Positions 54,941 through 63,121 of a stretch of DNA of 64,000 nucleotides are shown here, piece after piece (position 1 is the first letter of the stretch; every line of letters starts with the position of its first letter). The stretch covers positions 19,568-83,567 of the forward strand of contig NZ_JAUMXC010000002.1 in assembly GCF_030529325.1 (NCBI RefSeq), read 5' to 3'. The stretch comes from Porphyromonas sp. Its GTDB lineage: Bacteria > Bacteroidota > Bacteroidia > Bacteroidales > Porphyromonadaceae. Both the position numbers and the translations under genes were made by a program. The notes under the pieces are model-generated. The model ran no database searches, was not told the DNA's origin, and saw nothing but the letters and a program-made list of their open reading frames with translations.

Positions 54941-55668
54941 CAGAAGTGCTTTCTACGGTTACGCCAAAACTTTTCGTGGTACTTGAATATGAGTTCTCTT
55001 ACAAGAGTTTTATCGGCATTTCTTACAGTTGCATATTCATCAGCAAGTACCGTTAAGAAATCCTCCCGTCCCCAAAGGCGACAGAGGTTGCGACAACCTG
55101 CCTCTACCGATACCTGCATGAATTTAATACGGTTGATGTCGACAAGTGAAAAGTCATAGCCCCCATGTTCATTTTTATCAAATAGAATGTTGCCAGGAGA
55201 GAAGTCTTTGTGGTAAACACCTTTATCATGTAAGTCTGCGGTAAAGTGAGCAAAGGCTCTGACTATATCATCTCTGCCATCGAGATTACTGTAGCCAAAC
55301 TCATACATCGTCCTTGTTAGGTGGCTTTGAAATGTCACCAAGTAGCTGTGTCGGATACTCCATAGAGTGCGGTATACCATATAACCGATAGGTTCCGGAG
55401 TATTGATGCCTAAAGTTTTTAATCTCAATGCATTTTTGTATGCTCTTACTGCCTTGGGTTTACGAAAAAAAGCATACACATGTTTATTGATGATATTGGG
55501 GACAGTGAATCGTTTGACATTGATCGTCACGCCATCTTCCATTGAGAAGGTTTTGATTTCATTTCGCTCCTGATAGATCGTTTTACCCTCCTTATGAAAA
55601 ACCTCATCAAGATTTTCCACAAAGTTACGGTACTTTTCATGTGCCGGCGCGATGATGATACTTCTCAT
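54940..55668 (-). CDS. lipopolysaccharide kinase-like protein (WaaP/InaA fold)
   Basis: 242 aa from ATG 55668; an ATG at 55698 gives ten more residues. The kinase core has VYHKDFSPGNILFDKNEHGG (catalytic loop HKDFSPGNI, Asp as base) and FSLVDINRIKF (DFG-like DIN). This pattern matches the Kdo/heptose kinases of LPS core. The likely job is phosphorylation of the lipid A-core region (inference), fitting the neighbouring ATP-grasp gene and the downstream glycan genes. Translationally coupled to TupA. Confidence 0.82.
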   Translation of the reverse strand: MRSIIIAPAHEKYRNFVENLDEVFHKEGKTIYQERNEIKTFSMEDGVTINVKRFTVPNIINKHVYAFFRKPKAVRAYKNALRLKTLGINTPEPIGYMVYRTLWSIRHSYLVTFQSHLTRTMYEFGYSNLDGRDDIVRAFAHFTADLHDKGVYHKDFSPGNILFDKNEHGGYDFSLVDINRIKFMQVSVEAGCRNLCRLWGREDFLTVLADEYATVRNADKTLVRELIFKYHEKFWRNRRKHF

Positions 55669-55714
55669 TGGTGTATAAGCATTCAATAGTTCGCCCAAAG
55701 TTAAGGATAATAAT

Positions 55715-58630
55715 CTATTGTTGTCTCTTTATGAGTAGTGGCAGTAGTTCTTTGAGAAAGCGCTCTCTGCTATCCGAGTCTTCGATATTTTCAATAGGAA
55801 ACCCTATGACACAGGCTTTGTGTTGGGAGTTGAAGAATATTCCGGCGCTCACATTGTCTTCGGTATAATGGAGTATCCTACCGGCTCCTTCAGCCGGTAG
55901 AATCGGATCACAATCGGTGCCCTCTTTGAGTACATACGTACGTCTATCGAGGAGGTCTCTATGTTCGGTTTCTACCTTGCTTCCATTAAATAAGCTAAGA
56001 GGGAAGGGATATTCATAGCCCAAAATCTGCCTTGCAAAATCCTTAACAATGGCAGACTCCACAGATGTATCCCTTAGGTCCAAAGCTGAGTTAAGGTAGG
56101 CTCCGGATACCAAAATTCCCCCTCCGTTTTGGGCGAAAGATTGCAGAGCCTCTCTGAGTTCCCTATCAAAGAGAGCAAAGCGTTGTTTCCCGGTCGGATA
56201 GACCGTTTGCTTTGCCTTCTGCTTTCCAAGTATTAAGTCCGTGACAGCATAGGATTTGAGTATTTCAGGATTTGAGCTGACGTAAGTTCTTGATGATGAG
56301 CCAAAAGAGTAGCCGATATTTAGAAGGCTCGAGCCATGTGTTGCTACATAATTGAAGCTGTTACCTACGACCCTTTGTGGTAGGGCAGAATCACTTGGTA
56401 TCCCTACATCTTCTTTATAGGTTATTCCCGTTCCGGAAACGAAGGTTCTTTCAATGTCATTGTACTCCATTTCAGAGACTTTATCATAACCATTGATGAT
56501 CATAACTCTCCCATTGGAGAGTGGTGCTATCCCACAGCATAACTCCTCTGAAGGGAAAGAAACTCCTCCTTCATTTGCTGCTACCACCTTGAATCTGTAA
56601 AGTACTCCCGGATCAACGGGGACAGAGATACTATTCCCCTTAACAATCCGGCCTTTATCAAAATGCCCATCTTCTACTGCAGTGTACAGTATGTAGTGTG
56701 AGGGAGCGGCAGAGGCTTCCATAGGATCATCGGTTGCTTGCCACGAAAGGTGAGCTGTAAATTCTACACGATCGATATCTACGGCAAATTGTTTTACCGG
56801 GAGGGGTTGGACGATAAAAGGCTGATTGTACTCATCTGAGAGGTATCTCAGTATGCCTTTGTATATAGCCCTGGAGACAACAAACTTAAATTCAGGGTCA
56901 TGACCATAGCACATGTCTTTGAAGTTTTGATGAGACAAGAGCTCCAGTAGTACCCCGGGCACACTTCCCCAAGTTGCTTCTGAGTAATTTTTGTCCCACA
57001 TCCCTCTACGCGTCCATTGAGGATTGTGGCTGATTCTCACATCTCTGACGATATAGCTTTGGACTATATCTGTAAGTTCTCTTGAGATAAGCCTATCCAG
57101 TCCGCTTGGGTAGTATCCTTGTTGCCATTTGGTGTTGAAGATGGCCAACGTCCCCACAACCTCCTCCGGATCTTCACGAAGACCTGCGTCTGTGTGCAAC
57201 GTAAGGGAGAGATCTATCGGGATGTTTAATCCCTCTTTATTGGGGTTGATTGCAGTGCCCCCTGTGAGGTAACTCACCCAGACCGATCTACATTTGTAGT
57301 CATCGGTATAGTCATCAGTACTTTTAAAAGAGTTGTATATCGAGTCCGGTACACCTGCCCATTGCATCCAGTATCGTGAGGCTTCTGCATATCGGGGCAG
57401 TCCACTTGTTATTTTGGGAGACGCAGGTACTGTGACCCAACGACGTCTTTTTTTTATTTTAGTTGCCGGCGTCCAGCGCTTTGTGTTACCCATACCTCCT
57501 CCTATCTTTACAGCGTCGGCAGAGACTATTTTACCTCTCTTTGATGAGATGTTGGATAGAGACACCCCCTGCTTTTCTTTATCTTTCTCAAAAGGGAATG
57601 TGCCAAGGTATATCCAAGTGCCTCCACCCATCGTTTGATTGACTCTGAATGATGAGGTTCCGGCTGCATGATGCACAGTGTATAAGGCATCCTCGACACT
57701 GTTGGGAAAAGATTGATAAGATACATATACCGCCAATGTCTCATCATGCGTGATATCCACTCCCCAAAAAGCTTCTGTATTGGCGAGCGTAGATGAGTGG
57801 GTCTGACGACTCGTTCCCGATTCAAAAGGGTTTTCGTTGTCTTCCCAGTATGTCTTTATGTAGCCAAATCCTTTATTTGCAGTTTCCCACTTGCCATTCT
57901 TTTCGTTATAATGGCCTTTGACAAAGTTTCCTGCATCATTATCTATGATATATTCTCGGCTTGATAAGTCACGTTCATGTGGCAATAGTACGATTGCCCC
58001 GCTATTTTCGAGCATAGGGACGATGTATGGCACGATATATGAAAAGCTGAGTAGATCTTCTATCGTACCGTTCATGAGTGGTCTTTGCCATCTCCATTTC
58101 TTACTCTTATTATCGTAGAAGTAGCCATGACTACGCCACAGTGCAAGATGCTTACCTTTGAGCGCTGCGGTCGGAGTCTGTATAGGATCAACGGGTGTAA
58201 TCAAGGGAATCTGTCTGTGCTTCCCTGTTGTCAGCGAAGACCACTTGGAACGTTGACGCTCACCTCCAAATGCAAGAGGGACAAGGTCTTCGATACGATA
58301 ATCATTGGTGCGTATGCACATAACTTTGGGGTTGTGTCCATACTCTGTGTATAGTTTTCGGAGACTATCATATATGTCCTTTACTCTCTGAGGTCTGTAG
58401 GGAATGTAGCTTGCCTGCTCGTTGAGGTCTATGAATAGGGTGTCGTTATTATAGTAATGTCTCATTACTTTGCACCTGCCGATGTTGAGGTAGGGCGGTT
58501 GGGTGTCCATAATGATTTGCTCCACAGCCTTCAGATCGACTGTCTCAAGGGACGGTATGGAGGACTGTGCCAAAGCATTGGCAGATAGAAATATACAAGA
58601 ATAGAGTACCCTGAGGATATGTCTATACAT
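55715..58630 (-). CDS. large exported amidase/golvesin-domain protein
   Basis: 971 aa from ATG 58630 (signal peptide MYRHILRVLYSCIFLSANALA|Q). An N-terminal amidase_3-like region shows ALWRSHGYFYD (about 168-178) and LTLHTDAGLRED (about 465-476), with GVLLELLSHQNF near 546-557. A golvesin-C/xanthan-lyase-like insert of beta structure (VDITHDETLAVYVSYQSF, TWIYLGTFPFEKDKEKQGVSLSN) interrupts it, then a fibronectin III-like segment (FTAHLSWQATDDPME...YRFKVVAANEGG, about 650-740) and a C-terminal domain (VMIINGYDKVSEME...). It may cleave or bind peptidoglycan or glycans at the periplasm; the activity is not shown. It is the first gene of the run with the kinase and TupA genes. Confidence 0.7.
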   Translation of the reverse strand: MYRHILRVLYSCIFLSANALAQSSIPSLETVDLKAVEQIIMDTQPPYLNIGRCKVMRHYYNNDTLFIDLNEQASYIPYRPQRVKDIYDSLRKLYTEYGHNPKVMCIRTNDYRIEDLVPLAFGGERQRSKWSSLTTGKHRQIPLITPVDPIQTPTAALKGKHLALWRSHGYFYDNKSKKWRWQRPLMNGTIEDLLSFSYIVPYIVPMLENSGAIVLLPHERDLSSREYIIDNDAGNFVKGHYNEKNGKWETANKGFGYIKTYWEDNENPFESGTSRQTHSSTLANTEAFWGVDITHDETLAVYVSYQSFPNSVEDALYTVHHAAGTSSFRVNQTMGGGTWIYLGTFPFEKDKEKQGVSLSNISSKRGKIVSADAVKIGGGMGNTKRWTPATKIKKRRRWVTVPASPKITSGLPRYAEASRYWMQWAGVPDSIYNSFKSTDDYTDDYKCRSVWVSYLTGGTAINPNKEGLNIPIDLSLTLHTDAGLREDPEEVVGTLAIFNTKWQQGYYPSGLDRLISRELTDIVQSYIVRDVRISHNPQWTRRGMWDKNYSEATWGSVPGVLLELLSHQNFKDMCYGHDPEFKFVVSRAIYKGILRYLSDEYNQPFIVQPLPVKQFAVDIDRVEFTAHLSWQATDDPMEASAAPSHYILYTAVEDGHFDKGRIVKGNSISVPVDPGVLYRFKVVAANEGGVSFPSEELCCGIAPLSNGRVMIINGYDKVSEMEYNDIERTFVSGTGITYKEDVGIPSDSALPQRVVGNSFNYVATHGSSLLNIGYSFGSSSRTYVSSNPEILKSYAVTDLILGKQKAKQTVYPTGKQRFALFDRELREALQSFAQNGGGILVSGAYLNSALDLRDTSVESAIVKDFARQILGYEYPFPLSLFNGSKVETEHRDLLDRRTYVLKEGTDCDPILPAEGAGRILHYTEDNVSAGIFFNSQHKACVIGFPIENIEDSDSRERFLKELLPLLIKRQQ

Positions 58631-58797
58631 AGTTGAATGTTGATTTGCTTTTAGTTGGTGTACAAACTTACTCATTCTTTCCTGAATATGGAGAGTCCCC
58701 CTTCGGATTTATTCATGGATGGATATATGATATAGCTGCCATATGAGCACACCAAACTGACGCCATTGTGACGTAATGGAATCACGTATGGTAACGA

Positions 58798-58883
58798 GGA
58801 TGTACATCTCCCCAAATCAATGTGCCTACCTTGATAAATGAATGTGCCTACCTTGATGAATCAAGTTAGACAACCTTTTTCAG
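58798..58883 (+). repeat. 22-bp-phased intergenic array, locus 8
   Basis: Units 58798-58819 (GATGTACATCTCCCCAAATC-like), 58820-58841 (ATGTGCCTACCTTGATAAAT) and 58842-58863 (ATGTGCCTACCTTGATGAAT) are 22 bp each; the last two are nearly identical. The tail AGTTAGACAACCTTTTTCAG at 58864-58883 is a clear full copy. It lies between minus-strand genes, so the tail points against their transcription. Confidence 0.9.
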
Positions 58884-58943
58884 TAAGCCTCATCAGCCAA
58901 TTTTAGAGAAGTAGTCTCTTGTCGAGGTAATAGAGATACCGGA

Positions 58944-59942
58944 TTAAGATTTCTGTCTTTTCTCCGGGAGGAGTAGGGAGGTCAGTTTGCGAGATTTACG
59001 GAGACCTAAGAGTTTGACCATTAGGAGATATATCCGATGCTTCAGGGGAAGGGGATTTCCTTTGAGTATCATTTCCCAGGTGCATGGCAATTGTTCGTAA
59101 TGAGCGAGATAGTTATCTCGGGTTTTCTCAGGAAGCATCTCAAAGATACCTCCTCCAAGCTCATATACGGCACCTGCATATCGGTAAGGATAGTTGGAAA
59201 CTTTTGCTTGGGCAAGATATTCAAGTACTCCAAGTGTCGCTCCGAAGTAGTCTTGAGCCTTCTTTTCTGTCCATTGACTATTCATTATCGAACCGGAACG
59301 TTGTAGATAGAAGTATGTGCCTACTTCGGAGATATACAGGCTGTCTATCTTTCGGGCAAGGGAGGGCACGATTACAGAGTCCTCAAATAGAGCTTTTTCT
59401 GTAAACCTCAGTTCTTCCCATATGCTGTGGCGATATATCCCCATGCAAAGGGATACGAACGATGATGAGAATATAACCTCATTGCAAGCCTCTTTACCTA
59501 CATATTTGCCTTCCGGGAGGGTCATTAAGAGGGAAGATTCTTTATCATCTGTTACTTTTCGGACATTGGCGAGTACCACATCGATCGTTTTGTCTTTCTC
59601 GAGTATATTTATATTGCTCTCATAAAAGTCCGGAGATACCCGGTCGTCACTATCGACAAATGAAATGTACTTCCCTTTTGCCGATTCCAAGCCCTTGTTG
59701 CGAGCCGAGCTAAGTCCTCCATTGGGCTTGTGTATGACGACGACTCTGCTGTCATTACGAGCAAATTCGTCACACATCTTACCGCTCTGATCCGGCGAAC
59801 CATCATCTACAAGTATGATCTCAAAATCTTGAAAAGATTGATTAAGTATACTTGATACACACTTTTCGAGTGTGTCTTCTACTTTGTATACCGGAACGAT
59901 GACGGAGAGCGTCGGGGAGGTTTTGGCCACGTTTTGATCCAT
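58944..59942 (-). CDS. GT2-family glycosyltransferase
   Basis: 332 aa. GT-A motifs: SVIVPVYKVEDTLEKCVSSIL, ILVDDGSPDQSGK, NGGLSSARNKGLE and FVDSDDRV (DxD-like, about 94-101). These are typical of transferases that elongate surface polysaccharides. It is the third gene of the run flippase-licD-GT2; licD ends 6 bp upstream. The sugar donor is unknown. Confidence 0.93.
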   Translation of the reverse strand: MDQNVAKTSPTLSVIVPVYKVEDTLEKCVSSILNQSFQDFEIILVDDGSPDQSGKMCDEFARNDSRVVVIHKPNGGLSSARNKGLESAKGKYISFVDSDDRVSPDFYESNINILEKDKTIDVVLANVRKVTDDKESSLLMTLPEGKYVGKEACNEVIFSSSFVSLCMGIYRHSIWEELRFTEKALFEDSVIVPSLARKIDSLYISEVGTYFYLQRSGSIMNSQWTEKKAQDYFGATLGVLEYLAQAKVSNYPYRYAGAVYELGGGIFEMLPEKTRDNYLAHYEQLPCTWEMILKGNPLPLKHRIYLLMVKLLGLRKSRKLTSLLLPEKRQKS

Positions 59943-59948
59943 AAGAGC

Positions 59949-60683
59949 TTATTTATCGTAGACAAGAACTGAAAACTTGTCGTCAAGGACTTGTCGGTTG
60001 GGTGCTTTGAAGGTAACATAATCGTAGTGAGGATCTTTGATATTGTAGCCTTCTCCATAGCATGAGATGAGATATGTATGTTCATCCTCCGGGATAGATA
60101 CATTCAAGTCCTTGTAGTGGTGATGTTTGGTCTTCATGTATGGATGGGTAGTGCGGTAGACACGCATGCCTCCGTATTTCTTGACCATGGCCTCATAGTC
60201 CATATCTTTTTCTGGAAATGCTATAAAGGTGCTCATGTGCTCCCCTTGAACAGCATAGAAAAATATGTCTGTATGGACGCCCTTGTATGAGTATACGGAC
60301 TCTCGTCCTGTGCGTCCATCATCTACTAAGCGGTCAAACTCCTTCTTGAATCCATATCTTTTCAGAGTCTCCGTTATTTGTGGTGTATAGTCGTGAAGGT
60401 ACATACCGAAGTCAAGGTCAGAGTCATTTTCCACATAGCTGTTATCTCGTATGACTCCGAGTAGTGTCCCATAGTCAAGCCAGTACGGGAGGCCTAATTC
60501 CTTCAATGCATCGGTGAAAGCCTTGAGTATCTCGTGATGATAGCGTTTGAGGTTTAGATTTTGTCTCTTGATGCTCTTACGCCTTCCATATTCAGACAAT
60601 GTCGTTTTGAGCCATACCAATGGACCGGACTTGGCTTCGTAGTAAAATGAGAAATATCGACGTAGTGAATGAGGTATCTTCAT
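59949..60683 (-). CDS. LicD-family nucleotidyltransferase-fold protein
   Basis: 244 aa. LPYWLDYGTLLGVIRDNSYVENDSDLDFGMYL (about 58-90) is the LicD hallmark: GTLLG plus DSDLDFG with metal-binding Asp residues. The family transfers phosphocholine or related phospho-groups to LPS or glycans. In this cluster it probably decorates the polysaccharide repeat (inference). The start overlaps the stop of the flippase gene by 4 bp. Confidence 0.9.
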   Translation of the reverse strand: MKIPHSLRRYFSFYYEAKSGPLVWLKTTLSEYGRRKSIKRQNLNLKRYHHEILKAFTDALKELGLPYWLDYGTLLGVIRDNSYVENDSDLDFGMYLHDYTPQITETLKRYGFKKEFDRLVDDGRTGRESVYSYKGVHTDIFFYAVQGEHMSTFIAFPEKDMDYEAMVKKYGGMRVYRTTHPYMKTKHHHYKDLNVSIPEDEHTYLISCYGEGYNIKDPHYDYVTFKAPNRQVLDDKFSVLVYDK

Positions 60684-61954
60684 GCTTTGAATACTTTATG
60701 CTTGTGACAATAGTATGTGCGATAGCAGAGGATCATGATTTCGGTTACAATGGTAGCTCCGATGAATACATTGAGACTGAACAGATGCAACATATATACC
60801 GCCATATAAATACCAAGGAACAGGAAAAGTGAGAATATCACACTTAGATTGAACTCTTTGGCAAGTCCCATAGGGATCATGACGGGTGTCCCTATGTAAT
60901 AATTGAAATGATATAGGATGATGAGAAGACTATAAAACCTCACTGTATCCATAGCCGGCAGCATCTCTGATCCACCAAGCAGGCTCACGATCAAGGGAGT
61001 CGCGATAAAAAGTCCCCCATAAATAATCAACCCGAGTCCTCCCTGAAAGTATAGTGCTTTGCGCACCAGGCTTCTACTCTTGGAGTGAGCTATGCGTGGG
61101 TAGAGTGCTGAATTGATCGATACACTTGGGATCATCAGGATATTGACGACTTTTCGTGCGAGATCGAGCCATGCAACTTCGACATATCCAAGATATTTAC
61201 CGACAAATAGTGTCGAAAGCTGGCTGATGGTGACGGCTGATACTCTTGATAGGAAGAAAGGAATGGCTTCTTTGGTAAAATCTTTAATCTCAGATAGTTT
61301 GGTGCGTACAAATCTTCGTCCCTCCTTCCCAAAGAGTAATGCGAATCCCACAGAGGCTCCTATCAGTGTTCCGATCGTCTGTACTATCGGGATACGGATA
61401 TAGTGCTCCGGAATAGAGATAACAAAGAAGATGAGTATGGTAAAAAAGACTTTGGCAATGGAGTCAACGAGGGTCATATACTTCATCTTTTCTATGCCTT
61501 GAAAGTACCATATGGGCAGTAACCACTCCGGAAGGCAGTATCCGAATGATAGGAGAAAGAGTAGCTTGTTGGCTGCAAATGTCTCAAAATAGAAGATAGC
61601 TACTGCATATATAAGTGATGAGAGAATGAAGAAACATGTCTTGATGATGTAGACCTTGGTCACGATCCTATCCAAAACAATAGGGTTGTCTCTGTTGATC
61701 GAGACTTCCTTTGTTGCCATGATATTGAGACCAAAGTTGACCAAGATAATGGCAAAGACTACGGCAGCTTGGGCATAGGCCACTCGCCCATACAGATCCG
61801 CTCCCACGATTCTGATGAGATAGGGATAAGATATCAGGGGCAGTATGAGTATAAGTATCTGGAAGATACCGATGTAGGATAGGTTGGAGAGAAACAACTT
61901 GTTGTTGCGGACAAGCTGTTTGAGGTTGTCCATTATGTTGGTTTCAGTACTCAT
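60680..61954 (-). CDS. oligosaccharide flippase (Wzx-like, MATE/MOP superfamily)
   Basis: 424 aa, with about twelve membrane segments (LIYPYLIR-type start NLSYIGIFQILILILPLISYPYLIRIVG). It transports lipid-linked oligosaccharide units across the inner membrane; the cytoplasmic GT genes next to it would build the unit. No polymerase or ligase is in view, so partners must be elsewhere. First gene of the flippase-licD-GT2 run; a long palindrome lies upstream at 62026. Confidence 0.9.
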   Translation of the reverse strand: MSTETNIMDNLKQLVRNNKLFLSNLSYIGIFQILILILPLISYPYLIRIVGADLYGRVAYAQAAVVFAIILVNFGLNIMATKEVSINRDNPIVLDRIVTKVYIIKTCFFILSSLIYAVAIFYFETFAANKLLFLLSFGYCLPEWLLPIWYFQGIEKMKYMTLVDSIAKVFFTILIFFVISIPEHYIRIPIVQTIGTLIGASVGFALLFGKEGRRFVRTKLSEIKDFTKEAIPFFLSRVSAVTISQLSTLFVGKYLGYVEVAWLDLARKVVNILMIPSVSINSALYPRIAHSKSRSLVRKALYFQGGLGLIIYGGLFIATPLIVSLLGGSEMLPAMDTVRFYSLLIILYHFNYYIGTPVMIPMGLAKEFNLSVIFSLFLFLGIYMAVYMLHLFSLNVFIGATIVTEIMILCYRTYYCHKHKVFKA

Positions 61955-62025
61955 TCCTCATTTATCGCTAAAATCTACTCCAAAATTAGTCGGAATAATC
62001 TATATACGAAAGGATTCAGGTGTAT

Positions 62026-62085
62026 AAAGCCAAAATAGAAATTGGTCAAACTCAAGTTTGACCAATTTCTATTTTGGCTTTTTAT
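62026..62085. terminator. 27-bp perfect palindrome, terminator-like
   Basis: AAAGCCAAAATAGAAATTGG... (62026-62052) is mirrored exactly by 62055-62081, with only CA between, followed by TTATTT. It lies 100 bp past the yitT stop (minus-strand direction) and 70 bp before the flippase start, so it could end yitT transcription or, given its strength, block read-through either way. Confidence 0.75.
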
Positions 62086-62186
62086 TTAGCTTCAGAATAA
62101 AGAAGTGTTATGGCTTCTTTCACAATCTTGAGAAGCCTCGCTCTTCCGGTATTACCCTCGATCGGAATGTTTTGATTGCTCCTGCT

Positions 62187-63053
62187 TTATGGTGTTGGAG
62201 ATACATCTTTGGAAGCATCCATGGAAGAGATGAATGCATTGGGGTCTATCTCTCTTACCTCTCTCTTGAGGGCGTTGATCTTTTTACGGTCGGTAATGGT
62301 GAAGATGATATCACGCTGTTCTCCATTGTACATTCCCTGCCCATGCAAGAATGTCCCGCCCATATCAAGCTTGTTGATAATAATTTCTCTGATGGATTCT
62401 TTCTTAGGAGAGACGATAAAGACGGCTTTGTTTGGATTTTCAGGCTGTAAAATATCCACAACTTTGCCGTATATAAATATAGTAAGCCATGAGTACAAGG
62501 GAACACTCCAGTCCTTAAGAGCGAGAAGACCGAAAAGGACAACAATAGAATCGACAGTCATAATCATGGTGCTGACCTTGATATTCGTGCCTTTTGCTAA
62601 AACACGTGCAAGGACGTCAGTTCCCGCACTTGTGCTACCGGCTTTGAAGACACACATAACTCCAAGTCCGAGTATAGCTCCTCCATAAAACGCTGAGAGA
62701 AATTTGTCATTGGCCACGAGTGTGGTATCTCCCATCAGCCAGCCTATAAAGTCGGTGAAGACAGCTATAAGGACAAAGGTTAATATTGTCTTGGGACCTG
62801 ATGACAAACCTAATTTGCGGATTGCTAGAAAGAGTAGGGGGACGTTGAAAAACAATGCCGTGATACCTATAGGTAGTCCATCAGGAGCAAAGGAGAATAT
62901 CCCCTTAGTAATATGATTAAGCACGATGGTCGTACCATAGATGCCTCCAGGAACAATATTGGCCGGAGCAATAAAGACTGAGTAGGCAAAGGCTTGTAGG
63001 AATGCTCCGATGATGATGTAAGTGATATCTACTGTTAACTTGGATGATTTCAT
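62187..63053 (-). CDS. YitT-family membrane protein
   Basis: 288 aa with about five to six membrane segments in the first 190 residues (ITYIIIGAFLQAFAYSVFIAPANIVPGGIYG at the start is the YitT/DUF161 signature; GAGLGVMCVFKAGSTSAGTDVLARVL-like region follows). The C-terminal DUF2179 soluble domain is present (KESIREIIINKLDMGGTFLHGQGMYNGEQRDIIFTI). The function is unknown. Monocistronic on the minus strand, 68 bp after the dehydrogenase gene ends. Confidence 0.92.
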   Translation of the reverse strand: MKSSKLTVDITYIIIGAFLQAFAYSVFIAPANIVPGGIYGTTIVLNHITKGIFSFAPDGLPIGITALFFNVPLLFLAIRKLGLSSGPKTILTFVLIAVFTDFIGWLMGDTTLVANDKFLSAFYGGAILGLGVMCVFKAGSTSAGTDVLARVLAKGTNIKVSTMIMTVDSIVVLFGLLALKDWSVPLYSWLTIFIYGKVVDILQPENPNKAVFIVSPKKESIREIIINKLDMGGTFLHGQGMYNGEQRDIIFTITDRKKINALKREVREIDPNAFISSMDASKDVSPTP

Positions 63054-63121
63054 AGATCGTTTAGGGACAAATCTCGTTTATTGGGATTTTGGGTGTATGT
63101 GTATTTTACTCCTATTTTGGA

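Noticed and set aside
62058..62688. Plus-strand genes opposite yitT
   Set aside because: They overlap the well-supported YitT coding region on the other strand and the palindrome.
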